The notes beneath the pieces are model-generated. The model searched no databases, was not told where the DNA came from, and was given only the letters and a program-made list of their open reading frames with translations. The translations under genes and the position numbers were made by a program. Shown here piece after piece: positions 22,701 to 35,100 of a stretch of 64,000 nucleotides of DNA (the first letter of the stretch is position 1; each line of letters starts with the position of its first letter). This DNA is from Liolophura sinensis (Eukaryota > Mollusca > Polyplacophora > Chitonida > Chitonidae): positions 12,015,385 to 12,079,384 of the forward strand of contig NC_088295.1 of the NCBI RefSeq assembly GCF_032854445.1, in the 5' to 3' direction.

Positions 22701-25700
22701 TGACTTTACCCGTAAATTTTTAGAACTTTATTACCAAACATTGAACACAAAAAGTGCTTAGATACCAGAATTTTGCTGATATTTTGCGAAAGGTAACTAT
22801 TTGGGCTATTGTAAAGTAACAGCAAAAATTGGATTGAAATTGCACTAATAGATTTCTTTTTTACCGGTACCAAAAACCTCTGGTTTTGATATTTACTTGT
22901 AGTTTTCTGGAGCGGTAGATCCAGGATCAATCCTGGATCGAGTCACACCTAAGACTTTAAAAGAGGAAGTTGTTACTTCCTCGTTTGGTGTTCAGCATGA
23001 AAGGGATAGTGCTCTGACTGGTTGACCCATATCAGTATGAAGGCTCGGGTGGGGTGGCTTACTTGCCTTCGGTAAATCGTCTCAGTGAAGCAGCATTAGA
23101 TAAAAGAGCATTGGAAATTCGTCCTGCAACAAGGAGGCACATCACATGTACATGCACCCTAAGGATTCCTTTGTCATGATATGACTGAAAATTGTTGAGC
23201 ACCACGTTAAACCCCAAGCACTCCCTCACTCTTTGGTGTATTTTCATGATTTATACATGGATAGGTAGAGGAATATTCTCAAGATATGTAATACATTTAG
23301 AGCTTGATTTACAGCAAGATTTATTTATTTAATTATTTGATTGGTGTTTTACGCCTTACTCAGGAATATTTCACTTATACGATGGTGGCCAGCATTATAA
23401 TGGGAGGAAACTGGGCAGAGCCCAGGGGAAACCCACGACCATCCACAGGTTGCTGGCATACCTTCCCACGTACGGACGGAGAGGAAGCCAGCATGAGCTG
23501 GACTTGGTGAGAAGCTCCAGCAAGATTTAGGTTGCATATATATAGGCCTGAGGCTTACATCGCATGTCTTCACGAGTATATTAAGGCTACATATGATTGC
23601 ACTCGTCAATAATAAACACTTTTTTGTACTTATAAAACTTAATAAATGATTGGATCGACAATTGTGAAATTGGGGATACAATTTTGGGACTCTAAGATTA
23701 AAGGGAAAATATTAACATGCTGACCTTTATATGTATGAGCTGTTCGAGTTTTATGAATTGTAGGCCTTGTGTCATGTATCAATATCACTCATAACATATA
23801 CATTTTCAGTACAGGTTTTACAAGCACATATAAGCACGCAGGCTGATATAGATCACACAATAAAGTCAAATATTCCTGCATAATTTTGTATCCAGCATGA
23901 AATTGTAATAAGTTTACTGATAAGCAAAAGAACTCCTTTTCAAATTCTGAAACATGGCTACAGTTGTATAGAGCCTTCACGCACAGCGCGGCAGACTTCA
24001 GAGAAAGCAATGTGTTGCATATACATGTATTTGTCAGCACATAACTCTGCCATAAATGCCCATAAGTAGGTTTGTTATTTAATAATTAGTGGAGTGGAAT
24101 AACTGCGGATGGCCGTGGGTTTCCCTCGGGCTCTGCCCGGTTTCCTCCCACCATAATGCTGGCTACCGTCACATAAGTGAAATATTCTTGAGTATGACGT
24201 AAAAACACCAATCGAATAAATGAAACAATTGGGGGTCCCAAACAGTAAGCTATTAAAACTTGAATTTTGTACGAAAATTTCGTGTGCAAGTAAATATGCT
24301 GCAAGCCATCACGGTGTTCCCAACAGACATGATAGTTCACAGGGAATCAGTCCATATTTAGCGTTAAAACCTTTAATAATCAGGGGTCGACGGTCCGCTG
24401 ACGGTCGTAAGATGACCGGAGGATCACGTCCCGGTACACGTATGAAGATGCATGGTCGGTGTATCATACACTGACCATGAGCCAACGGTGAGCATATCCT
24501 CTGGTCACAATGGAATTGTGTAGGATTTATGGTTAGGATCCGGCTGTACTGTACGACAAGCACTGTCCCTAAGGTTTTATACCTTTAATTAGGGATAATT
24601 AATCAAAGTTACATGGTTACTCAGTAACTGGATATGGAAATATATGGAGTCAGTAAACCTCATTCAGGCAATAAACCTTTCAAAATTACATGTACGAGGT
24701 TCTCTTCTGGCAAGCTTTCCCATCTTTATTTGATATGATGTATCATGGAAGGAGAAGGGATGAACTGTTGATCTTTGTTACCATAGAGATGCACATTATG
24801 TGACAAAAAGCCCTCTTAACAGTTTTGTTTTAAAGTGTGGAACAAATAGAAAACAAAAGCTTTCCTCATGTTTACAAAGCATTGGTCTTGTAGAGTCTGT
24901 ATTGTGCATAAAACATGACTATTGATCAATGGTTTTGTTGATTCTTCACCACAGATGTAAGTTTATGTAAGCTTGGGTCTATTCAACTTGTTGCCCTAGA
25001 TTCTTTTACATGCATCTAGTTTGTGATGGATTCTTAATGTTTTTTTCATGATGTAAAAGGGACTGCCAGGAAAATATATATGTAAAAACCAGGCTTGATT
25101 TACAGACTTTTAACTTTTCCTGCTGTTCTAAAAATTCTGTGGTAAAATGTAATAACTCTTGTGTTTTCCCCATCAAGTTTCATGTGATCAGCAGTCATGA
25201 ATTTGTCTTTAGAAGTAAGATAAATGTTTTGCATGTCTTGTTGCACCTCCTGGTATCTCTGGTTGTCTACATAAATGTAATAGGGTATCAGAATGATTTT
25301 TTGATATGGGCGGAATGAATCATTTTTTCGATGTTGGGGAAGGATATAGAAAAACTAACAACATTTGTGGGAAATGTGGATTGTCCCATCCATTTTTACA
25401 TTATCATACATACATATTTACATAATCAGAAAACGTTGAAAAACAGGGATCTGACAAAATAAAATGAGAAATTTTCAGTTATATTTTTATTCCATTTTTG
25501 GATATATTTTTGTGTGTGTGTATCAGCTTACCCATAAACACAAGAAAAAATTATAGGTATTTGTTCAGTATGTGAAGAATTAGATCTTTTCAACATTTTC
25601 TTTTACATCACAAAAAATTTGCAAGCCTAGTTACTCCGTTCATTAGAAAAGGAAGAGAATCCTACAATAACCATTTTAAAACACATGTTACTGATATGTG

Positions 25701-28055
25701 CGCTGCATGAAATGTATGTTGAAACTGGACGGCAGTGAGGTCTTCTGCATCTACGACAAAAGCTTATGGACATATTAACTCAAGGTGCACCAGTTATGAA
25801 ATACAGTATATTTATATATCAAGTTCATTATTATCAGAACCTCAAAAAAAGATGAATTGCTTGTGAAGTAAAGTAACTGTCTGTTCAGGTATATTCTCAT
25901 GGCGAAACTAAAGGGTTTTTCCCGTAACAACTGTAAGAAAGCAGAAATTGATATAGTTAGCAGTGTGTCTGAAAAAATATTTGGAATATTTTTGTTGTAT
26001 ATATTGATGTCATTATTGTTTAATGTCATTCTCAAGATTTTTTCACTTACACTGGCATTTTTTTTGGATGGCCTTCAGCAATTTTCATGTGTCCAGAACT
26101 TACCCATGTGTAACATAGAGACATATGAACAATATTAATGAAGGAAGAAAAGTGGTCCTTAACAAATAATCCAGCAAGTGCCATCGTAAGCAGGAAGTCT
26201 ACAAATTCCCTGTCTAAGGCCGGTGTTGAACATGCACTTTTTTTAGGAACGGTTGGGAGTTATACACTGGACTCCTGAGCCACATCTCGTAACGCATTAC
26301 TGTGTTGTGTATTTACATTTATGTGTCGTTACTTTTTCTCTTTGTAGGGTATTTTGCTGGTGTATGATATTACAAATAAATGGTCCTTTGATGGGATTGA
26401 TCGATGGATTAAAGAAATTGATGAGGTATGGTTGAAAGTGTCCTAATATTGATACAGCTCACACTCTGCAGCAGCAGTAGTAACATAGTCTGAAGTGAAA
26501 CAGTTGGTGTTACTGTGGGGTAGTGTACAGATTTTAGGTTTCCTGTCCTAAGGTGGTTAGTTTATGATGTAATAAATGTGATACGTAAGAAATAAGCTAT
26601 TCTTTACAACAAAATTGTGATAACGTCAAAAGAATTTTAACAGTTTTCAAGATAAGCCGGGGGATTTAATTGGAATGTCAAAATCTGAAGATATGGAGTA
26701 TGAAGAGGTGCTTGATCCAAAAAGACAAAGTATGTCCAACTTTCAAACAAAACCAGAAAGGCTAATTTTTCATCTTTTATCATGGATTAAGCAGATATAC
26801 ATGGAATAGTTTAAATTCCATATTTTGATGCAAAGGTTTCTCATTTAGCATGCCCCAGGTGTTCCCAAAATCCTTGTGGGAAATCGACTGCACTTGGCAT
26901 TTAAGAGACAAGTCAGTGAAACAGTGGCTGAAACCTACGCACTGAAGAATGACATGGCATTTTTCGAAGTGAGTCCACTGTGCGATTTCAACGTGACGGA
27001 ATCATTTGCTGAACTCTCTCGGCTGGCATTGAAGAGGAATGGAATGAACCGCACCTGGGGACCTAACAAAGGTCAGTTTTAAACCTCACCTCTGTTGTGT
27101 TATCCTCAAAGTTATGGGCATTTCTGCCACAACTGTAACACTTGCTTGAGAATACTCTCCTGAGTCCAGTCACATTAAACCCCATGTGCAAAAAAAATTC
27201 CAGTGTAAATAAACATGGTCTGTTTTTGGATAGCCATAAGGTTACAGATATATGATTTACGGAGAAAATTTTCTGCAGAATTTATGTGAGAATGAAAAGT
27301 TGCCTGAAATCTTTAAATTGTAATTGGCTTGAAATATGCACACTGAGTGTGTTGAGTTAACAAGTTAGCTTATACCTTTAAGCTATGGATGTGTCATGGG
27401 TTTCCCCCGGGCTGTGCCCAGTTTCCTCCCACCATAATGCTGGCCACTGTCCTAGAAGTGAAATATTTTTTAGTATGGTGTTAAACACCAGTCATATAAA
27501 TTAATAAATATATTAATACAAACATTCTTGATTACAGTGTTAAATACAGATCAGATAAATATAATTTGAGACTAGCTTATTTCAACTTTGTCACAATTTA
27601 GGTAGGATAATAATCATGCCTTTATTAATTTATATCACATACCGGTTTGACTTTAGGTTCATCTCTTCACTGTTCATCCTACATTCTGAGTGATAGGGTT
27701 AAAATATGCCAGATGTGCTAGAATTTTAACTGATTTACCATGTTTCTAAATATTGTTGTGCTATTTGTTGAACATTTGTTTCCTTCAACAGCCTTTAATG
27801 TTGTGCTTCTCCATTTCAGTGTTAAGCTTACAAGAACTGGCCTGTAGAACTATTGTGTCAAGGACAACAATATATGGGATTGAACAGCTGCCCCTGCCAC
27901 AAGCTATGAAATCCTATCTTAAATCCTATTCATTGACTAACAAAACCAGAGCCCGAATGCACAGTTTTATCCACCGCGACAAGCATAGGAGGAAAATACT
28001 CAACCCAAATGATTCCCCACCTATGAATTGTCGAAAAAGCTGCATTATCAGCTAA
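13798..28055 (+). CDS. RAB40: RAB40, Rab-like GTPase with SOCS box (six exons, 274 aa)
   Basis: Known role: the substrate receptor of a CUL5-Elongin B/C ubiquitin ligase, acting on membrane traffic, actin and cell motility. Exons: 13798-13963, 16965-17025, 20591-20651, 26348-26425, 26849-27071, 27820-28055; the total is 825 nt and all phases match. The protein follows vertebrate RAB40 closely: [19 protein letters not shown] (residues 16-34), then [30 protein letters not shown] (76-95), [18 protein letters not shown] and [12 protein letters not shown] (from 133). The GTPase motifs have the RAB40 forms: GDSDVGKE without the usual Ser/Thr, DTSGQG for DTAGQE, and GNRLHL in place of NKxD. The SOCS box runs from residue 197 ([11 protein letters not shown]) with the CUL5-box motif LPLP at 220-223. 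The tail ends CIIS, a CaaX-type prenylation signal. Confidence 0.96.
14365..14722 (+). mobile_element. tRNA-derived SINE, full-length-looking copy
   Basis: The head 'tagcaaagttggtagagcat' resembles a tRNA A box and 'ggtcaatcctgg' a B box. The body holds 'aaaagaggaagttgtaactt' and 'tcgtctcagtgaagcagcac'; the 3' end is 'ttaaacctgaaggactcact'. The copy at 22908-23231 shares the body and tail. The head would supply an internal Pol III promoter. Confidence 0.75.
14788..14992 (-). mobile_element. SINE-like molluscan repeat, second family
   Basis: It starts 'gccgttagctcagtccactc', which looks like a tRNA A box, passes through 'cccaaggtcagtggtttaca' and ends 'attgaaacaccaatcagata'. It shares its second half with the copy at 3420-3615. 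The strand is assigned from the likeness of the 3' end to the reverse-orientation copies of the dispersed repeat and is uncertain, because the tRNA-like head points the other way. Confidence 0.5.
15055..15073. repeat. (GGT)n microsatellite
   Basis: About six GGT units in RAB40 intron 1. Confidence 0.75.
17026..20590 (+). other. RAB40 intron 2
   Basis: A 3.6-kb intron. A TATG microsatellite lies at 19364-19381. An open frame on the - strand at 17835-18092 has no recognised similarity, and I see no splice-supported exon. Confidence 0.65.
22908..23231 (+). mobile_element. tRNA-derived SINE, 5'-truncated copy
   Basis: It begins inside the tRNA-like head ('gcggtagatccaggatcaat'), then follows the 14365-14722 copy through 'aaaagaggaagttgttactt' and 'cgtctcagtgaagcagcatt' to 'gttaaaccccaagcactccc'. 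Identity is about 85% by eye. Confidence 0.75.
23317..23523 (+). mobile_element. Dispersed molluscan repeat, long copy
   Basis: A TTTA-rich lead, 'ttgattggtgttttacgcct', 'ggaaactgggcagagcccag', 'cacgaccatccacaggttgc', 'gtacggacggagaggaagcc' and 'agcatgagctgg'. It is one of the most complete copies in the window. Confidence 0.8.
24090..24217 (-). mobile_element. Dispersed molluscan repeat, reverse copy
   Basis: 'tgcggatggccgtgggtttc', 'ctctgcccggtttcctccca', 'taagtgaaatattcttgagt' and 'aaaaacaccaatcgaataaa' are the reverse complement of the family. Confidence 0.8.
27385..27509 (-). mobile_element. Dispersed molluscan repeat in the last RAB40 intron
   Basis: 'gggtttcccccgggctgtgc', 'agtttcctcccaccataatg' and 'aagtgaaatattttttagta', then a TAAATTAATAAATA tail. 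It lies between exon 5 (ends 27071) and exon 6 (starts 27820). Confidence 0.75.
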
Positions 28056-31000
28056 CACAGCTGAATAGATGACCAGGGTTACGGAGTTATTTCCCTTGGA
28101 TCAGTACATTGCATGGTGGAGCTTTATTGCGTCGGCTGAAGGCTGTTAGTAAAGGATTCGTATCAAAGGTTCTGAATGGAACACTGGCAAACACAACGTC
28201 AAATGGCAGCAGTCTGAACTGACTTGGATCCAAGTGTGTATGAGGCTGTGTGTTTTAAAGTGTAGTCCATAAACTACATATGTACCCTGTTTGAAGTAGA
28301 AAAAGGAGGGGAAGGTCATCAGAAAGCTTTACTTGCAAATCTTATCTCCTATTTGTTTGCATCCCAAACCATAATGTGTGTCATAGTTCAGGTGCACTCT
28401 ATCAAGTGAAGAAGCCAAGATTTTAGCTTCCAAAGATTTCTAGAACTGCTTCAGGACACAATAAATACATGCAGAATTCAATTGCTAATTTTATTTTAAT
28501 GGTCTTACATAAGATGCCAATGAAATTGAGGATTTTTTTTTAACAACCAGTTTAATATTGTGGGTAGATGTTGTAAGTTTCTTTTCAATGTGTAAATTGA
28601 CAAGCAGGATCTTCAGTGCTGAGAAATATTGGTGTTCAGTTGTTGGAGAGACACTTGTTCAGTGTTAACTTTTCGTTTATTGACATGTCTGTAGTACATC
28701 TGTGAACAGCCAAATGTATTTCAAATAATGAAGAGTGAATCTGCCAATAGTTCCTTTTTTTAATGGTACATATAATCACTAGTGTTTTTTAGTTGCGTTG
28801 ATAATTCATCTTCACTGCTAGTGTTTAAGTTTTCACTGTATGCACCATATAATTATTTGCCTGTTTATATTTTAGCTACCATCACTATGTTGTCTCAGAG
28901 TGTCCAACAGTCTCCTCTGCAGACATGACTATAATATGCTGTGGACGTAGCTTACATAGCACACCTTTGATGATCAGTATTTACCAGTACCCGTAGACCA
29001 ATATTTACCTGCTGTTCGGGGACAACAGTAACTTAATTGTGCACCTGTGCTAATAGAACAAGTGCTGTGAAGTTTTGTGTCAAACTTTAAACATAATTAA
29101 TTATATATAGTGCAAATGTAGTTGTGATTTTGTTGTAAAAGATTTTGTGATTCATACAGTTTGATGGTCTTAGTTTTATTTGACACTTGAGGATTTTATG
29201 TTATTGTCCCAAGACTGAAAGCTCAGTTCATTTATACATACCAAGAGTAGTAACATTATCATGATGGTTTCTCCACCCTTTCACTCAGTCTATATTGGCT
29301 TTTTGCCGTTGATTAAATCAAGTCTCTGTCATATCCATGGAAGAATTTCTGTTTTTGTACTTATAATCTCAATAATTGAAAATGTGTCACTGCTGTTTGC
29401 TGGTGTAATAATTTTTCTTTTTAATAGAATGACGGTGGTGAAATTTACTGAGATCATTCTATGTACTTAAATTTTGGTGCAGTTTTGCCCATTAGCCCTG
29501 TTTAAAGGTTTCAGATTAAGAAGTAAACATTAGACAAGTTCTTTCAGAGTTTTAAACACAAATAAGGGCAGCATTCACATATATGGGACACTTTATGCTG
29601 AATTTAGAAAGGTTTTACGGATGTCAAAATTTATCTCAATGATTTTAGTAATTATTAAAGGATGTCACCAGAGTAAATTTCTGTAGAGACATTTTGTGTG
29701 TTCTAAAATAGATTATTGAGTATATATCAAAGCTCTGGTTCTTAGGCATCTGCAGTGAAATTAAGCCTTCAGAATTTCTGCTGTTTCAGGTGGGAACATT
29801 TTTCTGGTGTTCAGGTTATTGGTTGTAATGGTAATCACGGCTTTGCTGTTTTGGACCATGGTTGTCGCTAAAGGGTTGCATGTGATATAACTGGGGGAGT
29901 GATCCTGTGGACAGTCTTATGAAGCGTTTGCAGCATGTGCCTATCAAAACACCCAAGGCAAGATACAGTGTATGTCAACATGCTAAATGCGCCAAGTTGA
30001 GTCCCGACTTATACAGTTCTCTGATGTGATCTTGTGTGAATCTGAAATGGGGAAACGTGGGGTTAGATCATCCATTTAATCACAGCACCTCCAGTTGAAA
30101 AGAGTTGGTGTGGGTTGATGGAACCAAGAAATGAAAGTGAAATTTAATCAGTGATAATGTTGTTTTAAGCCCTAAATCCAAGGAGTTCTTGGCATTGTGT
30201 AATGGCATTTACTTCTCCTGAAGTGTGCCACAAAGTGTTGCAGTGTTTATCCTTTAGAATGGTTATGGCTTACAGAAATCTTGTTCATTCCAACAGAGAA
30301 TAAAAGTACACATAAAGGAGGGAAGGGGTATACAGGATTGTATCTTATCATTTGTTTGTGGTCCTTCATTTTGATTCTCATGTTCCCTAGACATTCACTT
30401 TGTAAACAACTTACACCTTTTCCACCCATAGCAGTATCAGTGACAGAATCTCAAAGCATCTTCAGTGTCATCTAGGAACTTGTGTGGGAATAGTTGATAG
30501 CTTATTGTGATGGTCACATAATGTCCCGAATTATCCACAGGCAAATGCGCATTGTTTGGGAAAATGAGGAAACAGTTTTTGTCCATGCGGAATGAAAGAG
30601 GTTACCTCAAATGAAATCTTCCTGAGCTGTGTGACTTTATGTGGAGCTGCTCAATTCCTCCCAACCTGAAACTTCCATTTTCATTTGTGTATATATTGAC
30701 ACATTTTTTCTATACTCTTGGCATATCATTTATTTACAAATTGTTTGTATTATTGTAAATATTTTTGTACAGAAAATGTTGTCAAACCCATGAATTCGAA
30801 TGTGTTGTATAGCATGATGTGTGTTTTAATGTGAGTAAAATGGTCAAGTAAAATGTCCCTAATAAAATGAAACAGTGGTCCTCAAGACTGTCGTATTCGG
30901 AGATTTTGTATTTGGTAAATAGTACAATTAGAATTTAGTTTGTGTTCAGCCAAGAAGAACAAGAATCCAAAACTCCAGACCAGCGAGATTATATTCTCAA

Positions 31001-31100
31001 ATCATGCACCAGATTGCTTGATTGTGGATTTTTTGGAAAAGAGTAAAACATATGTTTATCAGTGTTCATATGTCTGTCAATCATGCACCTCCTGCACGTG
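28056..31100 (+). other. Probable long RAB40 3' UTR and downstream DNA
   Basis: An AT-rich tract with no coding frame or known repeat. AATAAA occurs at about 28460 and at 30861-30866; the later one is followed by a GT-rich stretch (gtcgtattcgg onward) and would give a 3' UTR of about 2.8 kb. Which signal is used cannot be told from sequence. Confidence 0.45.
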
Positions 31101-32267
31101 AACTCCATGGGAATGCAGCGTAGCTACAAATGCACAACCTCAATAAACGTCAAAGTTTTGCAGACTTACCCCATCTGCACAGGATTTTGGCTAAAGAAAC
31201 AGGATGCATAACGCGGTGGAGCCCTCGCTGGCTCGGCTCTGTTAATAGGTTGACCACAAAGACAAGCAGCTCTGGTTTTAAGCGTTCACCAAATTTTCCT
31301 GCACACATAAATCTGACGGAAGCATGTATAAACATGGTAGAAATATCGGGTGGGCAGAGAATATTGAACTATAATCCTCTTAGATAAGCATTTATTCACA
31401 GTGTTACATCCACACAACCTTAATATTTCACACACACTATTTAATGGAAATACACACCTGTCATGAAAAGGTTACATCATAGGTTAGATGGTATTAATAC
31501 AACAACCGCATCTTGCATTTTGAATAAGTGGGCCTGCATATTAAAACACCCATACAAAACAAACTAATTATTCAACCTTCTGTGGCATGTAAATGAACGT
31601 TCTGATATAGTTGATACATGGTCACATTGGTTCTTTGTCACATATGTATACGATGTTAACATGTCGAGGGATAATTCTATTACCCGGTATTGTAAAGTAT
31701 CTTTTTCATGCAATACCCATATACGAAAGCCATCTGTGGTGTGTACTTTTCCTGCTTTATTTCGAAAACTTCTTTTGTGGTAAAGAGACATTGTGTGATG
31801 ATTGCAGGCTACGGACTACCTTAAAAGACATTTTCTTAATAAACTGCTTTGTGAAGATGGTCTTAATCATTTTCCATGGAAATAGCCCTACATGTAGCAT
31901 TCGATACTCCCACGAAAATTTCACGACTTGGAACTAGTTGAAGTTTAGCAATGTGGACACAGGCCAAAGGGAAGAATTGTTTATTAAGCTGGCATGTATG
32001 GTATCTGTTTCTTGGAGTTAATATCCGGTTTCCTAGGTTTAACCACTGCTGGCGTATACATATCTGGTTTACTCGGTTTAACCACTGTGGGCCTACATGT
32101 GATTTTCTCAAGTTAAGCACTGGTGTGCATAGGCTTGTGTGTGGTCAGCTCTGTAGTTCATGATGTCGCAGGAAACAAGTTTCTGTTTCATATATTCCAG
32201 GTAACGTTTAGTACCAGTTTCTTTTTTGTTCTGTGATACTGACAGCCGCAACCCACAAGAGCACTGG
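31101..32267. other. No supported gene
   Basis: Short frames occur on both strands at 31130-31390. The - strand frame ends at a good-looking donor (CAGATGGG|gtaagt, near 31168) but has no convincing acceptor or homology. A motif built on 'ttaaccactg' recurs at about 32039, 32079 and, more weakly, near 32113, a minor local duplication. Confidence 0.4.
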
Positions 32268-33420
32268 TTACTGAGGGAGCGGTGTCATGTACGTAGGTGT
32301 CGTTTTATCCCTCATATCTGCCGGTACAGCCAGCAAAGGAGCGGGCGGAACTGCAATAGTCGCAGCAGATCTAGGATGGATAGCCGAGTTGTAAACACGG
32401 CTCAGGTACACATCCAAATTGTCCCCTTGTCCGTACAACTCTCTCCGGTTCGGTGTATCATATCTGGCCGTATCCGGTGTCCGGACCTTTGTCTGTTGGC
32501 CGTCGGGGTAACCCCAAGGCTTTGGATTAGAAGACATGGCGGTTCGGTTAGACAGCTTCTTTACCTGATGAACTACCTTGACTGGCTCACCTGAAAACAA
32601 ATGACACTATGTGAAGACACTATAGGCCTACATGTATTTGTACAGTGCTCGTTTCTTTCTCTGCTGTTCTACGAAAACTGTGATTTCTGGTGGCCATATT
32701 AAATTATACTCCGTATAGCACATCGTCTGTGGTGTCAAAGGTGTAGTTAAGGAGAGGGAACAGCCCCAAAGGTGTCTGATTGACGTAAAGAAACCAATGT
32801 CCACTTGCACATCTAATCCTTCCAAACATAAATCGATGACGACCTCATGTTCCTACAAATTAATTAGCCAGTTCTCAGGTTGGCCTAACCAAAAATGCCC
32901 AGGGCAATAACACAAACTGACACAAAATGACATTCTCAGTGCATACCCTATAATACGGCCGAAATCTCGATAACTCGCTGACTGCTAGGATATAGGCTCG
33001 AGAAATTAGATTATTTTTAAGAAAGATATGTAATTGCCATGGGCCCTTTTGGATCGCCCAGTCTCACATCAGGTTAGTTAAATACAGAGACCACTCGGTT
33101 GACGTCGATTTTTAGTAGGGAAGTTTTAATGCACGCGTGAACAGTGGTAAATGTTTCTCATCTTCAATCCGACACATTTGGGACTTTTTCCCTCCATAAC
33201 CCGTGCTACTGCGTGTCTTAATGAGAGTTAAACACGCTCTGCAACTAAGAAAGGTGGTGAAATGCGTTTCACACCTCTGATAACACCAGCAACAAATAAA
33301 GCTATCTAGGCCTAATAGACATGGACTTTATCGCTTCGATGAAGGCTTTACATCTTACCTCGGGGGGTGGCGATGGTTACCCTATACCTGTTCCTCTCTG
33401 AGTTTTCTCATCCTATACAT
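32268..33420 (-). CDS. Candidate small gene, three exons, unrecognised product
   Basis: Three - strand pieces look coding. 33388-33420 (or longer) gives MYRMRKLREEQ before a gtatag donor. The next starts at 32852 after tttgtag and reads EHEVVIDLCLEGLDVQVDIG, then FFTSIRHLWGC and WPPEITVFVEQQRKK, with a stop at 32628-32630. The last starts at 32590 after tttgttttcag and reads KKLSNRTAMSSNPKPWGYPD, then RYDTPNRRELYGQGDNLDVY, ending LPQ and TAA at 32268. The first junction is in phase 0 on both sides. The second could not be resolved: I find no donor in the phase the last exon needs. The product would be soluble, with a basic, Pro-rich tail. I do not recognise the family. The two right-hand pieces may belong to one transcript and the left piece to another isoform. 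Confidence 0.4.
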
Positions 33421-34964
33421 GAAGCTAATCACTGTAGCCGAAGTGGAATTTTCTCGAGCACATCGCAAAACACCATTCAATCCACACCGATGACTGCCAT
33501 GACATGCATTAAGAATACATGTGTAAATCAGTGACGACCTTCGTGTACATGTATTCATATACCACACACACACCTCAGGTGTAAATGGATTTTCTTACAC
33601 TTACAACTAATATGCCAGATTCCTACAGAAGGTTGTACAGCCCAGAAGGTAACTGCTTTGTGTATCTTCCAGATCCAAATGCAAGTAAAAACAAAACAGA
33701 GATGTTCCAAGGTGTCCTCTTCTGCATTACTGAGGGACGGGCGTGGTTAAATCGATCGCTCCCAGGGAGAGGCCATCTGGTAAATTCTCTATAGCTACCG
33801 AACTGCCGCTTCTAAAGCTTCCATGCACTGAATGGTATTTTTATCTCTGGTCGAACCACCCGATTGACATGAATATCGAATGCCTAGATTTCATATAAGA
33901 TTATGACCTACCTAATGCATTGATAGTGCTAAGTGAACTATGACATACAGAAATGAGCATGTATGGTTCGACATACATACCACTACACTGAAATCACCAC
34001 GGCACAAATGACAATAACTAACTGATACTTTCCTATTAGCTAGTACAGATAATCCATTTGGGTGGCAAATGTAGCACGTAGATGTTAACATAAAATGTGT
34101 GTGGGCCAAGCACATAGTTGCCATGGGGATTTTTCTGTTTTACATGTATACTTATACATTTTTAGTGATGCTGTATACCGCAACGAGTTTTTCATCCCAG
34201 TTTATATATGCTCACAGTGAAGAGGAGCCGCGTGTGCCAACGAATTAAATGACTCAGTATTAAATTACATACTTACCATGACAGTGAGAAACAATTTTCG
34301 GGATATAAAGAAGGTAATACAACGAAGAACGGCAATATATATTCGCTGACAGAGCGGGAATTCGAGCTAAATTCGAAGATTGGCTGTATACCTAACACTG
34401 CCAAGACCTTGCTATACATGCTTTCTCGCTGCACATGGATTCAGAGATACAGAAGATTGGTCTCAGCAGATTTGTCTCTTATTAGTGTTTTCGCAATGGG
34501 CTTCAGTGAAACAGGGTCTATCCAATGAGACACAGTCGTCATGTGTGGAAAACCAAGGTTGATACCCGGTCAAAACAAACAGTAAATTTGATGAACTGAA
34601 AAATACACAAGCATAATTCCACAGGAAAGTATCAAATTGTGGTGTTAAATTTTGAAAGAATAAACATGGTTTAACGCCACTTCGGCAATTGTGCCAACAG
34701 TTTATATGTTGATAATCCAAATATACCGGTACTCAGTCTATGTTATAAAAATATGTTCAATAAAAAAAAACGTGGAGGATATTGCTATAGCACTCTTTCT
34801 ATTACGTAAGCTTTCCACGTCGACAGGTTTGTATCGCCAGAGTGCTTTTTAGGCTAATGAAAGAAAAATGCCCATTCTTTCGCATTCCAAAATTTCCATC
34901 GTATGTTTCATTACTTGATAAAATCATGCATAAACATTGCTGATTGACATGCTTGAGGGTTAAG

Positions 34965-35100
34965 TACTGAATACAGAATAATGTTCCAATTACACGATAG
35001 AGACCAGGAAACCGGACAGAGCGTTGGGGAAGCTTATGACCATCCGCAGGTTGTTGCCAGATCGCCGCGCGTACGAGCGTACGAGCTAAACGTGAACTCA
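34965..35100 (+). mobile_element. Degraded dispersed molluscan repeat
   Basis: 'caggaaaccggacagagcgt', 'ttatgaccatccgcaggttg' and 'ccgcgcgtacgagcgtacga' match the middle of the family with many changes. Confidence 0.6.

Larger units (their letters stand above)
22453..24554. mobile_element. Candidate composite element with inverted ends (about 2.1 kb)
   Basis: 22453-22488 (gtacagta, then taaccatcaatcctacgc) and 24518-24554 are imperfect inverted repeats of about 36 bp. Between them are a SINE (22908-23231) and copies of the dispersed repeat in + (23317-23523) and - (24090-24217) orientation. This could be a non-autonomous DNA transposon that took later insertions, or two unrelated end fragments of one family. 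Confidence 0.4.
20652..26347 (+). other. RAB40 intron 3, with nested repeats
   Basis: A 5.7-kb intron holding a repeat cluster at 22453-24554: inverted end motifs enclosing a SINE and two oppositely oriented copies of the dispersed repeat. No additional exon is supported. Confidence 0.65.

Noticed and set aside
31150-31335. - strand frame ending at a good donor (CAGATGGG|gtaagt)
   Set aside because: Acceptor and neighbouring exons could not be found, and the + strand frame over the same bases is equally open.
33585-33794. Possible first exon on the + strand (MDFLTLTTNMPDSYRRLYSPEG before a gtaact donor)
   Set aside because: No matching downstream exon on the + strand and no recognised similarity; it overlaps the 5' side of a - strand candidate gene.
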